Part shown: one piece after another, positions 31,563-40,477 of the stretch
How positions within the stretch are numbered: the first letter of the stretch is position 1
How the letters are laid out: each line of letters opens with the position of its first letter
Assembly (NCBI RefSeq): GCF_039545035.1
Contig: NZ_BAABRO010000010.1
Location: 238,917 to 302,916, forward strand
Length of the DNA stretch: 64,000 nt
Origin: Novipirellula caenicola
GTDB taxonomy: Bacteria > Planctomycetota > Planctomycetia > Pirellulales > Pirellulaceae
Direction: 5' to 3'
The notes under the pieces: generated by a model
What the model saw: only the letters and a program-made list of their open reading frames with translations
Told to the model about the DNA's origin: nothing
The model's database searches: none
Program-made: the position numbers and the translations under genes

Positions 31563-33131
31563 ATGAAATACTCGCCCTGTCTTGTCCTAGGTTTGTTCGT
31601 TCTCGCATTGGCCAGTCCGCAACACGCATCCGCCGCAACTCAACGCAATTTTGTGTTTATTTTGGTGGACGACCTCGGTTGCAAGGACCTTGGCTACGCG
31701 GGCAGCACGTTTCATGAAACGCCGCACATTGATGCATTGGCGGCGTCGGGAATGCGATTCGACCAAGGTTATGCTGCATGCCAAGTTTGTAGTCCGTCGC
31801 GCGCCAGTATCATGTTAGGCAAAGCAACGCCTCGACACGGGATCACCGATTGGATCGGCGCGGCAAGCGGCATGAAGTGGAACCGTGACGATCGTGTTCT
31901 GCCCGCCGAATACGAGCATGCTCTGCCCAAGCAAGACACGACGCTGGCCGAAGCCTTTCGTGAAGCGGGCTACACCACATTTTTTGCCGGCAAATGGCAT
32001 CTTGGAACCAAGGGATCATGGCCCGAAGATCATGGTTTCATGATCAACAAAGGCGGCTGGGATGTCGGCAGTCCCAAGGGTGGCTACTTTGCACCATGGG
32101 AAAACCCGCGACTCGAAAGCGGCCCCGATGGTGAATCACTGACGTTGCGATTGGCCGAAGAAACGGCATCGTTCATCCAGTCGAGCCAAGACAAGCCGTT
32201 CTTGGCGTATCTATCGTTCTACACCGTTCACGGGCCAATCCAAACGACCGAAGAACTGTGCAATAAATACCGCGACAAGGCCGAAAAGATGGGGCTAACC
32301 GACAACGAGTCTCGCTTTACGCTGCAACGTCGTCTGCCGGTACGGCAGGTCCAGGACAACCCGATTTACGCCGGCATGGTAGAAACGCTTGACAACGCCG
32401 TCGGAATTGTCATGCAGAAATTGAAGGAAACAGGACTCGACAAAAACACCGTCGTCATCTTTACCTCCGACAATGGTGGGGTTTCCTCGGGGGATGCCTT
32501 TTCAACAAGTCTATTGCCGTTTCGTGGCGGCAAAGGAATGCAGTGGGAAGGCGGGATACGTGAACCCTATATCATTCATGTTCCGGGCATGACCCAATCG
32601 GGTTCCTCTACCGATACACCGGTAATCGGAATGGATTTCTATCCGACGATGTTGGAATTGGCAGGGCTGCCGCTGCGTCCCGAGCAACACGTCGACGGCG
32701 TTAGTTTGGTGCCGGTATTGAAGGGCGACTCCATCGCTGACCGGGATTTGTTTTGGCACTACCCTCACTACGGCAATCAAGGGGGTGAGCCATCGTCAAT
32801 CATCCGCAGCAAAGACTGGAAACTGATTCACTATTACGAGGATGGTCGCAACGAGTTGTACAACTTGGCCAATGACGAAAGTGAACAGACCGACGTCGCG
32901 ACAAAGCACCCCGAACGTGTCGCGGAAATGTCCAAGCGGCTCGAGGGTTGGCTGGCCGAGACCGGAGCCAAAATCCCTCAACCCGATCCACGGTTCACGC
33001 AAGCGAAGTTCGACGCGAAAATGAAGAACGTCCGCGAGAAGTTAATGCCAAGGCTCGAAAAACAACACGCCGACTATCTCGACAAAAGCAAGAAGCCCAG
33101 CCCCAATTGGTGGGGCAGCGCCAAGGATTGA
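31563..33131 (+). CDS. Secreted S1 family sulfatase
   Basis: 522 residues with a signal peptide (MKYSPCLVLGLFVLALASPQ). NFVFILVDDLGCKDLGYAG provides metal ligands, and C76-S-P-S-R80 is the formylglycine site; FAGKWHLGTKGSWPEDHGF and VIFTSDNGGVSSGD are the conserved later blocks. The C-terminal tail ends KKPSPNWWGS, a tail I remember from related marine sulfatases. Third sulfatase in 7.5 kb. It lies immediately downstream of an 11-bp inverted repeat that may control it. Confidence 0.93.
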   Translation: MKYSPCLVLGLFVLALASPQHASAATQRNFVFILVDDLGCKDLGYAGSTFHETPHIDALAASGMRFDQGYAACQVCSPSRASIMLGKATPRHGITDWIGAASGMKWNRDDRVLPAEYEHALPKQDTTLAEAFREAGYTTFFAGKWHLGTKGSWPEDHGFMINKGGWDVGSPKGGYFAPWENPRLESGPDGESLTLRLAEETASFIQSSQDKPFLAYLSFYTVHGPIQTTEELCNKYRDKAEKMGLTDNESRFTLQRRLPVRQVQDNPIYAGMVETLDNAVGIVMQKLKETGLDKNTVVIFTSDNGGVSSGDAFSTSLLPFRGGKGMQWEGGIREPYIIHVPGMTQSGSSTDTPVIGMDFYPTMLELAGLPLRPEQHVDGVSLVPVLKGDSIADRDLFWHYPHYGNQGGEPSSIIRSKDWKLIHYYEDGRNELYNLANDESEQTDVATKHPERVAEMSKRLEGWLAETGAKIPQPDPRFTQAKFDAKMKNVREKLMPRLEKQHADYLDKSKKPSPNWWGSAKD

Positions 33132-33170
33132 TGCAGTGTGGATGAATCGCGCGCGTAGCAGAACTTGTAG

Positions 33171-33191
33171 CGAAACTCGCCAAGAGTTTCG
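33171..33191. terminator. Hairpin between sulfatase and prpB
   Basis: A perfect 8-bp stem, CGAAACTC with GAGTTTCG, and a 5-nt loop, between the convergent sulfatase and prpB genes. It may end transcription from either side. The sequence GTAGCGAAACTCGCCAAGAG looks like a planctomycete intergenic repeat. Confidence 0.5.
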
Positions 33192-33334
33192 GACCGGGAC
33201 AACCAGCGTCTCATCAACGGGATTTGTCGAAATCGGATCAGGAACAACGTCATCGTTGAATGATCCGAAAACAGATCGTCTCGCCCGCGATCTTGACACT
33301 CAAAAGCCTTCGCGACGTTTTGCGACGCGACGAT

Positions 33335-34195
33335 TCATGGTTCTTGACGGTAATAATCCAACAACGAATACAGTTCATCGCGCGTCTGCATTTCATCGAT
33401 CAACTCTTGTTGCGACCCAGTGGCACGGATCGTTTGATACACCCGAGCGGCAGCGGCGTTCATCGCTCGGAATGCTGTCAGCGGATAGAGCACTAATTTG
33501 ACGCCCGCTTCACGAAGTGCGTCGATGCTGAACAGCGGCGTCACACCGAATTCGGTCAGATTTGCCAGTACGGGCACCGAGACGGATTCGGTGAAACGAA
33601 GGTAGTCTTCGAGCGATGGGATTGCCTCGGCAAAGATCATGTCCGCGCCGACATCCACGTAGCGATTCGCTCGCTCGATCGCCGCCGCGATGCCTTCGAC
33701 CGCGACCGCGTCGGTGCGTGCCATGATGACAAAGCTAGCGTCGGTTCGCGAATCGAGCCCTGCTTTTAAACGGTCAAGCATCTCCGCCGTTGTCACGAGC
33801 TGTTTTCCGGGACGATGCCCACACCGCTTGGCATCCACCTGGTCCTCCAGATGCATTCCTGCGGCACCAGCACGCGTCAACTCGCGAACCGTTCGCTCGA
33901 TCATCAGCGAGCTGCCCCAACCGGTATCGGCATCAACCAATAGCGGCACGTCGACCGCCGCGGTGATTCGCCTCGTGTCTTCCAAAACGTCTTGCAATGT
34001 GGTTACGCCCAAATCGGGCAATCCGTGCGATGCACTGGAAACCCCCGATCCCGACAAATAGATCGCACGAAACCCAGCCTGGCGTGCCAATAGTGCGGTA
34101 ATGGCATTGATCGTGCCGGCGATCTGCAGCGGACGCTCCTGGTCAACCGCTGCACGTAATCGGGCACCCGCGGTGGAAGGCTCGGGTTTTGCCAT
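33335..34195 (-). CDS. prpB: 2-methylisocitrate lyase (PEP mutase/isocitrate lyase superfamily)
   Basis: 286 residues from ATG 34195 (MAKPEPSTAGARLRAAVDQ). The TIM barrel shows AGTINAITALLARQAGFRAI, YLSGSGVSSASHGLPDLG, VDADTGWGSSLMIERTV and GMHLEDQVDAKRCGHRPGK; the K-R-C-G-H loop holds the catalytic Cys of isocitrate/2-methylisocitrate lyases. It cleaves 2-methylisocitrate to pyruvate and succinate, the last step of the methylcitrate cycle. It is divergent from the mutase gene and close to a PrpD-containing fusion, which makes PrpB the best assignment. The longer frame from 34378 would overlap the mutase gene. prpC is not in the window. Confidence 0.92.
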   Translation of the reverse strand: MAKPEPSTAGARLRAAVDQERPLQIAGTINAITALLARQAGFRAIYLSGSGVSSASHGLPDLGVTTLQDVLEDTRRITAAVDVPLLVDADTGWGSSLMIERTVRELTRAGAAGMHLEDQVDAKRCGHRPGKQLVTTAEMLDRLKAGLDSRTDASFVIMARTDAVAVEGIAAAIERANRYVDVGADMIFAEAIPSLEDYLRFTESVSVPVLANLTEFGVTPLFSIDALREAGVKLVLYPLTAFRAMNAAAARVYQTIRATGSQQELIDEMQTRDELYSLLDYYRQEP

Positions 34196-34316
34196 GATGC
34201 GTGCTTTCAATGAGGGACCAATGGAAGTGAGGCGACAACGCTGTGAAAGCTTCTCCGCCGCCCGCGTCGATAATTGCGTATAATCAATTGTATCACTAGC
34301 GGGAAGGAGTATCGTG

Positions 34317-35924
34317 ATGGCGACTGTTTCCACTGATCCCACAAACTCGCGGGCCACGTTAAGCGGCGTCCCCGTCAAGCCGGTGTATTGCGAAGATGAC
34401 TTGGCCGATTGGGATCCCGAAACGCAACTAGGGCGACCAGGCCAATTTCCCTACACTCGCGGCATCCACGAATCGATGTACCGTGGCCGTTTGTGGACGA
34501 TGCGTCAATTTGCCGGTTTTGGTCGGCCATGTGATACCAATCGCCGTTTTCATTTTCTACTCGAGCAAGGACAAACGGGACTCAGCACGGCATTCGATTT
34601 GCCAACCTTGATGGGCATCGACAGCGATGACCCACGATCACTCGGCGAGGTCGGCAGACTCGGAGTCGCGGTCGATACAGTCGACGACTTGTTCGCCTTG
34701 TTCGACGGAATCGACCTCACCCAAGTGTCGGTGTCGATGACCATCAATGCACCGGCGATCGTGGTCATGGCGTTCTATTTGTCGGCCGCACGACAACGCG
34801 AATGCGATTGGCGGAAACTGCGAGGCACCATCCAGAACGATATTTTGAAAGAATTTCACGCTCAGAATGAGTATGTGTTTCCACCCGAGCCTTCGGTCGG
34901 ATTGGTCGTTGATTTGATTGAGTTTTGTTCGCAACATGTCCCCCAGTGGAACACGGTTTCGATCAGCGGGTATCACATCCGCGAAGCCGGTTCGACGGCG
35001 GCACAAGAATTGGCGTTCACGTTGGCTGATGGCGAACACTACGTTCAACAGTGTTTGAAACTTGGGCTCGATATCGATTCATTCGCTCCCCGATTAAGCT
35101 TCTTTTTCAACGCGCACAACGATTTGTTTGAAGAGGTTGCGAAATACCGCGCCGCTCGCCGTTTGTGGGCGAATCGCATGCGAGATCGATACGGAGCCAA
35201 AACCGAAGCTTCCTGCAAATTGCGTTTTCACGCTCAAACCGCAGGCTGTTCATTACAGGCAGTGCAGCCCGAGATCAATTTGGTCCGCGTCGGCTATCAA
35301 GCTCTCGCCGCCGCACTGGGAGGTTGTCAATCGCTGCATACCAATTCGATGGACGAGACGTTTGCGCTGCCTAGTGAGCATGCCGCCACGCTCGCGCTGC
35401 GGACTCAGCAGGTATTGGCGTCGGAAACTGGCGTGACCAACACGGCGGACCCGCTTGGTGGCAGCTATTTTGTTGAATCGTTGACGCAGCAGATGGTCTC
35501 GGCCGCCGAGGACTACTTTGACAAGATTGAAGAACAGGGCGGCATGATTCCTGCGGTCAATAACGGCTTCTTCCGCCGCGAAATTGCGGAATCCGCCTTC
35601 GCTTATCAACAAGCCATTGACTCCGGTGCGAACGTGGTCGTCGGTGTCAATGCATTCCAGTCATCCACCGAACCCGAAATCGCGTTGATGCAGTTTGACG
35701 AATCGACTGAATCCGCACAAATTGCGAACCTGCAGAGAGTCAAGGCAGCCCGCAGCGACCAGGACGTCGCTCGTTCCCTGACTCGACTGAAGCGTGCGGC
35801 CAAAGCCCGCCAGAACGTGATGCCGGCGCTGTTGCAATGTGCCGATGATCGAGTCACCGTGCAAGAATGTATGGATGCCATGGCCGAAGTGTATGGACGT
35901 TTCCGCTCCGACGCTAATTGGTGA
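34317..35924 (+). CDS. B12-dependent acyl-CoA mutase large subunit, isobutyryl-CoA mutase type
   Basis: 535 residues from ATG 34317, preceded by GGAAGGAG. Family blocks are YRGRLWTMRQFAGFG, GLSTAFDLPTLMG, GTIQNDILKEF, VSISGYHIREAGSTAAQELA and LGGCQSLHTNSMDE. The two substrate-choosing residues of this family are Phe65 (RQFAGFG) and Gln183 (HAQNEYVFPP), 118 apart. Known methylmalonyl-CoA mutases have Tyr and Arg there (Y89/R207); isobutyryl-CoA mutase has Phe and Gln (F80/Q198). Ala92 is not the Asp of 2-hydroxyisobutyryl-CoA mutase. Together with the separate B12 subunit downstream, it most likely isomerises isobutyryl-CoA/butyryl-CoA or pivalyl-CoA/isovaleryl-CoA. Automatic annotation would probably say methylmalonyl-CoA mutase. 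Confidence 0.9.
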   Translation: MATVSTDPTNSRATLSGVPVKPVYCEDDLADWDPETQLGRPGQFPYTRGIHESMYRGRLWTMRQFAGFGRPCDTNRRFHFLLEQGQTGLSTAFDLPTLMGIDSDDPRSLGEVGRLGVAVDTVDDLFALFDGIDLTQVSVSMTINAPAIVVMAFYLSAARQRECDWRKLRGTIQNDILKEFHAQNEYVFPPEPSVGLVVDLIEFCSQHVPQWNTVSISGYHIREAGSTAAQELAFTLADGEHYVQQCLKLGLDIDSFAPRLSFFFNAHNDLFEEVAKYRAARRLWANRMRDRYGAKTEASCKLRFHAQTAGCSLQAVQPEINLVRVGYQALAAALGGCQSLHTNSMDETFALPSEHAATLALRTQQVLASETGVTNTADPLGGSYFVESLTQQMVSAAEDYFDKIEEQGGMIPAVNNGFFRREIAESAFAYQQAIDSGANVVVGVNAFQSSTEPEIALMQFDESTESAQIANLQRVKAARSDQDVARSLTRLKRAAKARQNVMPALLQCADDRVTVQECMDAMAEVYGRFRSDANW

Positions 35925-35936
35925 GGTGTAAGTCTG

Positions 35937-36359
35937 ATGACGCTAGCTCCATCGGGCAGCCAACGCCCTGACATTCGTTCCACGAGTCCCAAACGGATCT
36001 TGCTTGCCAAAGTTGGACTCGACGGCCATGACCGCGGAGTCAAAGTGGTCGCTCGTGGATTACGCGACGCCGGGTTCCATGTGATCTACAGCGGATTGTG
36101 GCAGTCGATCGACGCGGTAGCCGAGGCGGCTCAGGACGAAGATGTCGATTGGTTGGGCGTCAGCATCCTTAACGGTGCCCACATGACGCTCGTTCCTGCA
36201 CTGCTACAAGAGCTACATCGCCGCGATCTGGATCATATCGGCGTTATCGTCGGCGGGATCCTTCCGCAACAAGATCAACAGAAATTAATCGATCTCGGAG
36301 CTCGCGGTTGTTTTGGTCCCGGTACATCCATCGAGACGATTGTGCAATTCCTCAGCTAG
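35937..36359 (+). CDS. B12-binding small subunit of the acyl-CoA mutase
   Basis: 140 residues. KRILLAKVGLDGHDRGVKVV carries the D-x-H-x-x-G cobalamin motif whose His is the lower axial ligand; SILNGAHMTL and VIVGGILPQQD are the later B12-fold blocks. It starts 12 bp after the large subunit stop with GAGGTG as a likely ribosome site. Separate large and small subunits are typical of isobutyryl- and 2-hydroxyisobutyryl-CoA mutases. It must assemble with the large subunit to form the active heterodimer. Confidence 0.94.
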   Translation: MTLAPSGSQRPDIRSTSPKRILLAKVGLDGHDRGVKVVARGLRDAGFHVIYSGLWQSIDAVAEAAQDEDVDWLGVSILNGAHMTLVPALLQELHRRDLDHIGVIVGGILPQQDQQKLIDLGARGCFGPGTSIETIVQFLS

Positions 36360-36371
36360 GCCCACACCACC

Positions 36372-38624
36372 ATGTCGCATCTCTCGCTACGCAACGACAT
36401 TGCCACCTTGGTCGAACGTCTCCGTGGGGGCGACCGATGGTCATTGGCGAGATTGTTGACGCTAGCGGCTTCGCCTGAGCTGCATTCACATTTGATGGAT
36501 CACCTCGAAAACAGTACCGCGTCGACCGACCAAATCAGTCCTACACCGGTCATCGCGGTTACCGGAAGTGCGGGCGTTGGCAAAAGCAGCTTGTTGTGCC
36601 GGTTGTCAGCTGCGTTTGCAGAACATGGCTACTATGTCGGCGTGCTTGCCTGTGATCCTGAGAGCCCGCTTAGCGGAGGTGCCGTGCTTGGAGATCGCTG
36701 CCGTATTGCAGCCGGAGCGACTTCACCCACGATGTCCCATCGCGTGTTCATTCGGAGCGTCTCCACCGAATCGGGCACGCAAGGTGTCGCAGGCAATCTT
36801 TCCGTGATGCTGCGGATCATGCAAGCGTTTGGCTTTGACCGTATCTTTGTCGAGACCGTGGGCAGCGGGCAAGGCGACGTGGCGATCCGAGAATTGGCCG
36901 ATGGTGTCGTCTTGGTGGTCCAGCCACAAACCGGTGACGCCCTGCAATGGGAAAAGGCAGGCGTGCTGGAGATCGCCGATGTGATCGTGGTCAACAAAGG
37001 TGACCTGGCGGGCGCAGACCAAACCGTTGCCGACATCCATGCACAACGGCCGACCAAGATGGGTCGCGACGTCCCTGTGATAAAGATTTCTACGAACTGC
37101 GGAACCGGCATCGACGATCTTTGCAACGCAATCATCCCGCTTACCATCGTCGTTCGTTCTGATCGTGGAGCGATCAACGATAAAAAATCCAGTCACATTC
37201 CTAGGTCATCGATGTCATCTTCGAAACACCAAACTGATTCGTTACTCGAACAGATTGCCGATTATGTCTGCGGACCTGCAAACTTTGCTGACGAGGCTTG
37301 GTCGACCGCGCGGTTATGTTTGCAAGACAGTCTCGGATGCGGATTGTTGGCGCTGAATTATCCTCAGTGCACAAAGTTGCTTGGTCCGGTTGTTCCCGGC
37401 GCCACGCTCGCCGGCGGAGCTCGAGTGCCCGGCACTTCCTACGAACTGGATCCCGTCACCGCCGCATTTAATGTGGGCTGCATCATTCGCTGGCTCGATT
37501 ACAACGATACATGGTTGGCGGCCGAGTGGGGACATCCGTCGGATAATTTCGGCGGGATCCTGGCCGTCGCCGACTACCGCAGCCGCCACGGCCACGCCAT
37601 CATGGTACGCGATGTCCTTGCGGCGGCAATCAAAGCGTACGAGATCCAAGGCGTGATCGCCCTTGAAAATGCGTTCAACCGAGTTGGACTTGATCACGTG
37701 CTGCTGGTGCGAGTGGCCACGACGGCCGTCGTCACTGAAATGTTGGGCGGTTCCCGTGAACAAATCGTCAACGCCGTCAGCAACGCTTGGATCGACGGCG
37801 GGGCACTTCGGACCTATCGACACGCACCGAATACCGGTTCACGCAAAAGTTGGGCGGCAGGCGATGCAACCCGTCGCGGCGTGCAACTTGCTGTATGGGC
37901 GATGACGGGCGAAATGGGTTACGCCACTGCATTGACCGCAGCACACTGGGGGTTCCAAGACGTGTTGTTCGACGGGCGGACGATCCAGCTTACCAGGCAA
38001 CTGCAAGACTACGTGATGCAGAACATCTTGTTCAAAGTCGCTTTTCCCGCCGAGTTTCATGCCCAAACCGCCGCAGAAGCCGCAATCACCCTGCACCGCC
38101 AAATCGGAGATCGCTGGGACCAGATCGATCGCATTCGTATCGAAACCCAAGAACCAGCGATGCGGATCATCAACAAAGCGGGCCCACTCACCAACCCCGC
38201 CGATCGCGATCATTGTCTGCAGTACATCACCGCGGTGGCGTTGTTGCACGGTCGCCTGGATTCCGATCACTATGAACAAGCAACCGCGGACGATTCTCGA
38301 ATCGACCCGCTACGCCAACGCATGCAAGTGATCGAGCACCCTCAATATACCGCCGATTACCTTGATCCGGAAAAACGATCGATCGCAAATTCCGTCCAAG
38401 TCTTTTTCCGTGACGGCACTCACACGGAGCGAATCGAAGTTGAATTTCCACTCGGTCACCGCCGACGCCGACTAGAAGCGAGACCGCGACTGCAAGAAAA
38501 ATTCCGTCTCAACGCAGCGACCCGGTTCCCTCGGGATCGCGTGGACTTGTTGGCATCACAGTTTGAAAGTAACTCGATCGACGAGCTACCGGTGAGTGAA
38601 TATCTGGATAAGTTTGTTGAATGA
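36372..38624 (+). CDS. Fusion of MeaB-type GTPase chaperone and 2-methylcitrate dehydratase (PrpD)
   Basis: 750 residues in one frame. Residues 1-265 are a MeaB/ArgK-type G-protein: Walker A GSAGVGKS (65-72), [43 protein letters not shown] (160-169) and the base-specific NKGD (208-211). MeaB proteins guard and reload B12 mutases. The usual C-terminal dimerisation arm is missing. From about residue 285 an entire MmgE/PrpD domain follows, with [20 protein letters not shown] and [13 protein letters not shown], diagnostic of 2-methylcitrate dehydratase. An internal ATG at 37212 (Met281) could also give PrpD alone, though no good ribosome site precedes it. I do not know of this fusion elsewhere. 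It begins 12 bp after the B12 subunit, its probable client. Confidence 0.88.
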   Translation: MSHLSLRNDIATLVERLRGGDRWSLARLLTLAASPELHSHLMDHLENSTASTDQISPTPVIAVTGSAGVGKSSLLCRLSAAFAEHGYYVGVLACDPESPLSGGAVLGDRCRIAAGATSPTMSHRVFIRSVSTESGTQGVAGNLSVMLRIMQAFGFDRIFVETVGSGQGDVAIRELADGVVLVVQPQTGDALQWEKAGVLEIADVIVVNKGDLAGADQTVADIHAQRPTKMGRDVPVIKISTNCGTGIDDLCNAIIPLTIVVRSDRGAINDKKSSHIPRSSMSSSKHQTDSLLEQIADYVCGPANFADEAWSTARLCLQDSLGCGLLALNYPQCTKLLGPVVPGATLAGGARVPGTSYELDPVTAAFNVGCIIRWLDYNDTWLAAEWGHPSDNFGGILAVADYRSRHGHAIMVRDVLAAAIKAYEIQGVIALENAFNRVGLDHVLLVRVATTAVVTEMLGGSREQIVNAVSNAWIDGGALRTYRHAPNTGSRKSWAAGDATRRGVQLAVWAMTGEMGYATALTAAHWGFQDVLFDGRTIQLTRQLQDYVMQNILFKVAFPAEFHAQTAAEAAITLHRQIGDRWDQIDRIRIETQEPAMRIINKAGPLTNPADRDHCLQYITAVALLHGRLDSDHYEQATADDSRIDPLRQRMQVIEHPQYTADYLDPEKRSIANSVQVFFRDGTHTERIEVEFPLGHRRRRLEARPRLQEKFRLNAATRFPRDRVDLLASQFESNSIDELPVSEYLDKFVE

Positions 38625-38834
38625 GCAATTGAAACATACAATACAACGTGTGCGATACGCATCCAGCGTGCGATCGAAGCGGCGCAGCGGGACCGATCGG
38701 ATGTCGCGTTGTGGGTGACGAAACACTCTGATGCGTCATGGGGATAATGGACACGCATCAATCGTTGCCGTGCACTTCGTGACGCTCGGGAACATGATTC
38801 GTTGTGGTAGCAATGTCTTAGCCAGGAGAAATCG
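38625..38834. other. Spacer before the carboxyltransferase gene
   Basis: 210 bp with no gene, longer than other gaps in this cluster; it may hold an internal promoter. AGGAGA at 38824-38829 precedes the GTG start of the next gene. Confidence 0.4.
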
Positions 38835-40418
38835 GTGCCAACGTTGCGGGAGCTTACCGACGCTTTGATTCGCCAGGAGCAGACGCTTCGGCAGGGCGGC
38901 GGTGAAGAAGGGCAACAGCGGCAATTGCGACACGGACGCTTGCCCGTGCGGAGCCGTTTAGAGTTACTATTGGACAAGGATTGTCCGTTTTTCGAACTCG
39001 GTTTATGGGCCGCCCATGGAATGTACGAAGAATGGGGCGGCGTGCCGGCGGCCGGACTTGTCACCGGAATAGGTTACGTCGCTGGCCGAGCCTGCTTGAT
39101 TGCCGCTAATGACGCCACCGTCAAAGCGGGCGCGATGTTCCCGCAGTCGGTCAAGAAGTTATTGCGAGCTCAGAAGATTGCCGCCCAGTTTCGTTTGCCG
39201 TTAATCTACTTGGTCGATTCCGCAGGGGTGTTTTTGCCGCTGCAAGACGAGGTGTTTCCCGACGAAGACGATTTTGGTCGGATCTTCCGAAACAATGCCG
39301 TACTGTCTGCCGCCGGGATTCCTCAGTACGCCGCCGTGATGGGCAACTGCGTCGCCGGCGGTGCCTATTTGCCGGTGCTTTGTGACAAGATGTTGATGAC
39401 CGATGGCAGTCAACTCTGTTTGGCAGGGCCTGCACTCGTCAAGGCCGCAATCGGACAAACCGTGGACCCCGAGGATCTCGGGGGCGCATCAATGCATTCA
39501 GCGATCAGCGGCACGGTGGACTTTCACGAACCCGACGATCCCGCTTGCTTGAAGCGTTTGCGGTCATTAGTCGAACTGTTGCCGGAAACCACCAAGCGCG
39601 TTGTCGAGACGGAGGTCGAATCCGATTCGCGTTTTTATGACATTGTTTCCGGCGAGGGACGAGAAGAGTATGACGTTCGCGACCTATTGCGACTGATCGT
39701 GGACAACGACACATTGCAAGAATACAAATCCGAATTTGGACAAACGCTGGTGACCGCATTCGCCAAGATTGGATCGCATGCAATCGGCATTGTGGCAAAC
39801 CAAAAACGCCGCTGTCGAACCGCGAGCGGCGAAATCCAAGTTGGCGGAGTGATCTATCCCGACGCCGCAGACAAGGCCGCTCGTTTTGTGATGGACTGCA
39901 ACCAGACCAAGCTGCCGCTGCTGTTCATTCAAGACGTCCAAGGATTCATGGTCGGGATGCAGGCAGAGCAATCGGGGATCATTCGCGCGGGGGCTAAATT
40001 AGTCAATGTTGTCAGCAATTCGGTCGTGCCAAAATTGACGGTCATTGTTGGCGGATCCTATGGCGCAGGACACTATGCGATGTGCGGCAAAGCCTACGAT
40101 CCCGCATTGATCTTAGCCTGGCCGTCGGCCAAGTACGCGGTCATGGGCGGCAACCAAGCGGCCGAAACGCTACTGGCACTGCAACTGCGTGAATCACAGC
40201 GGGCGGGACGAACACTGCAGCCAAACGAAGTCTCTGAGTTACGGCAATCGATCCAGACACGATACCAAGAACAAACCGACATCCGCTTTGGCGCCGCTCG
40301 CGGATGGGTCGATGCGATCATCGTCCCTTGCGAAACCAAATTGTGGTTGCATACCGCTTTGGAATTGCTGCCTGATACTGAGAATCGTGATTTTCGAACA
40401 GGAGTCCTGCAGGTTTAG
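38835..40418 (+). CDS. Acyl-CoA carboxylase carboxyltransferase (beta) subunit, methylcrotonyl/geranyl-CoA type
   Basis: 527 residues starting GTG with AGGAGA upstream. Crotonase-fold blocks are LPLIYLVDSAGVFLPLQDEV, FPDEDDFGRIFRNNAVLSA, NCVAGGAYLPVLCDKML, LAGPALVKAAIGQTVDPEDL and GGSYGAGHYAMCGKAYDP. The FP(D/E)DDFGR.F.N and AGGAY blocks fit methylcrotonyl-CoA and geranyl-CoA carboxylases (MccB/LiuB/AtuC) rather than propionyl-CoA carboxylase. It needs a biotin carboxylase/carrier alpha subunit, which is absent from the window. Together with AtuA, hydratase and dehydrogenase genes downstream it suggests 3-methyl-branched unsaturated CoA esters as substrates. Choice between leucine-type and terpene-type substrate is open. 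Confidence 0.9.
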   Translation: MPTLRELTDALIRQEQTLRQGGGEEGQQRQLRHGRLPVRSRLELLLDKDCPFFELGLWAAHGMYEEWGGVPAAGLVTGIGYVAGRACLIAANDATVKAGAMFPQSVKKLLRAQKIAAQFRLPLIYLVDSAGVFLPLQDEVFPDEDDFGRIFRNNAVLSAAGIPQYAAVMGNCVAGGAYLPVLCDKMLMTDGSQLCLAGPALVKAAIGQTVDPEDLGGASMHSAISGTVDFHEPDDPACLKRLRSLVELLPETTKRVVETEVESDSRFYDIVSGEGREEYDVRDLLRLIVDNDTLQEYKSEFGQTLVTAFAKIGSHAIGIVANQKRRCRTASGEIQVGGVIYPDAADKAARFVMDCNQTKLPLLFIQDVQGFMVGMQAEQSGIIRAGAKLVNVVSNSVVPKLTVIVGGSYGAGHYAMCGKAYDPALILAWPSAKYAVMGGNQAAETLLALQLRESQRAGRTLQPNEVSELRQSIQTRYQEQTDIRFGAARGWVDAIIVPCETKLWLHTALELLPDTENRDFRTGVLQV

Positions 40419-40477
40419 AAATAGCGGCTCTGTGCACCACACAGACAAAGTCATTCCCCAACAATGGATCTCTACTC

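Noticed and set aside
33335..34378. Longer prpB start at 34378
   Set aside because: It would overlap the mutase start on the other strand and adds residues not found in the family.
34317..36359. Methylmalonyl-CoA mutase assignment
   Set aside because: The Tyr and Arg that define methylmalonyl-CoA specificity are Phe65 and Gln183 here.
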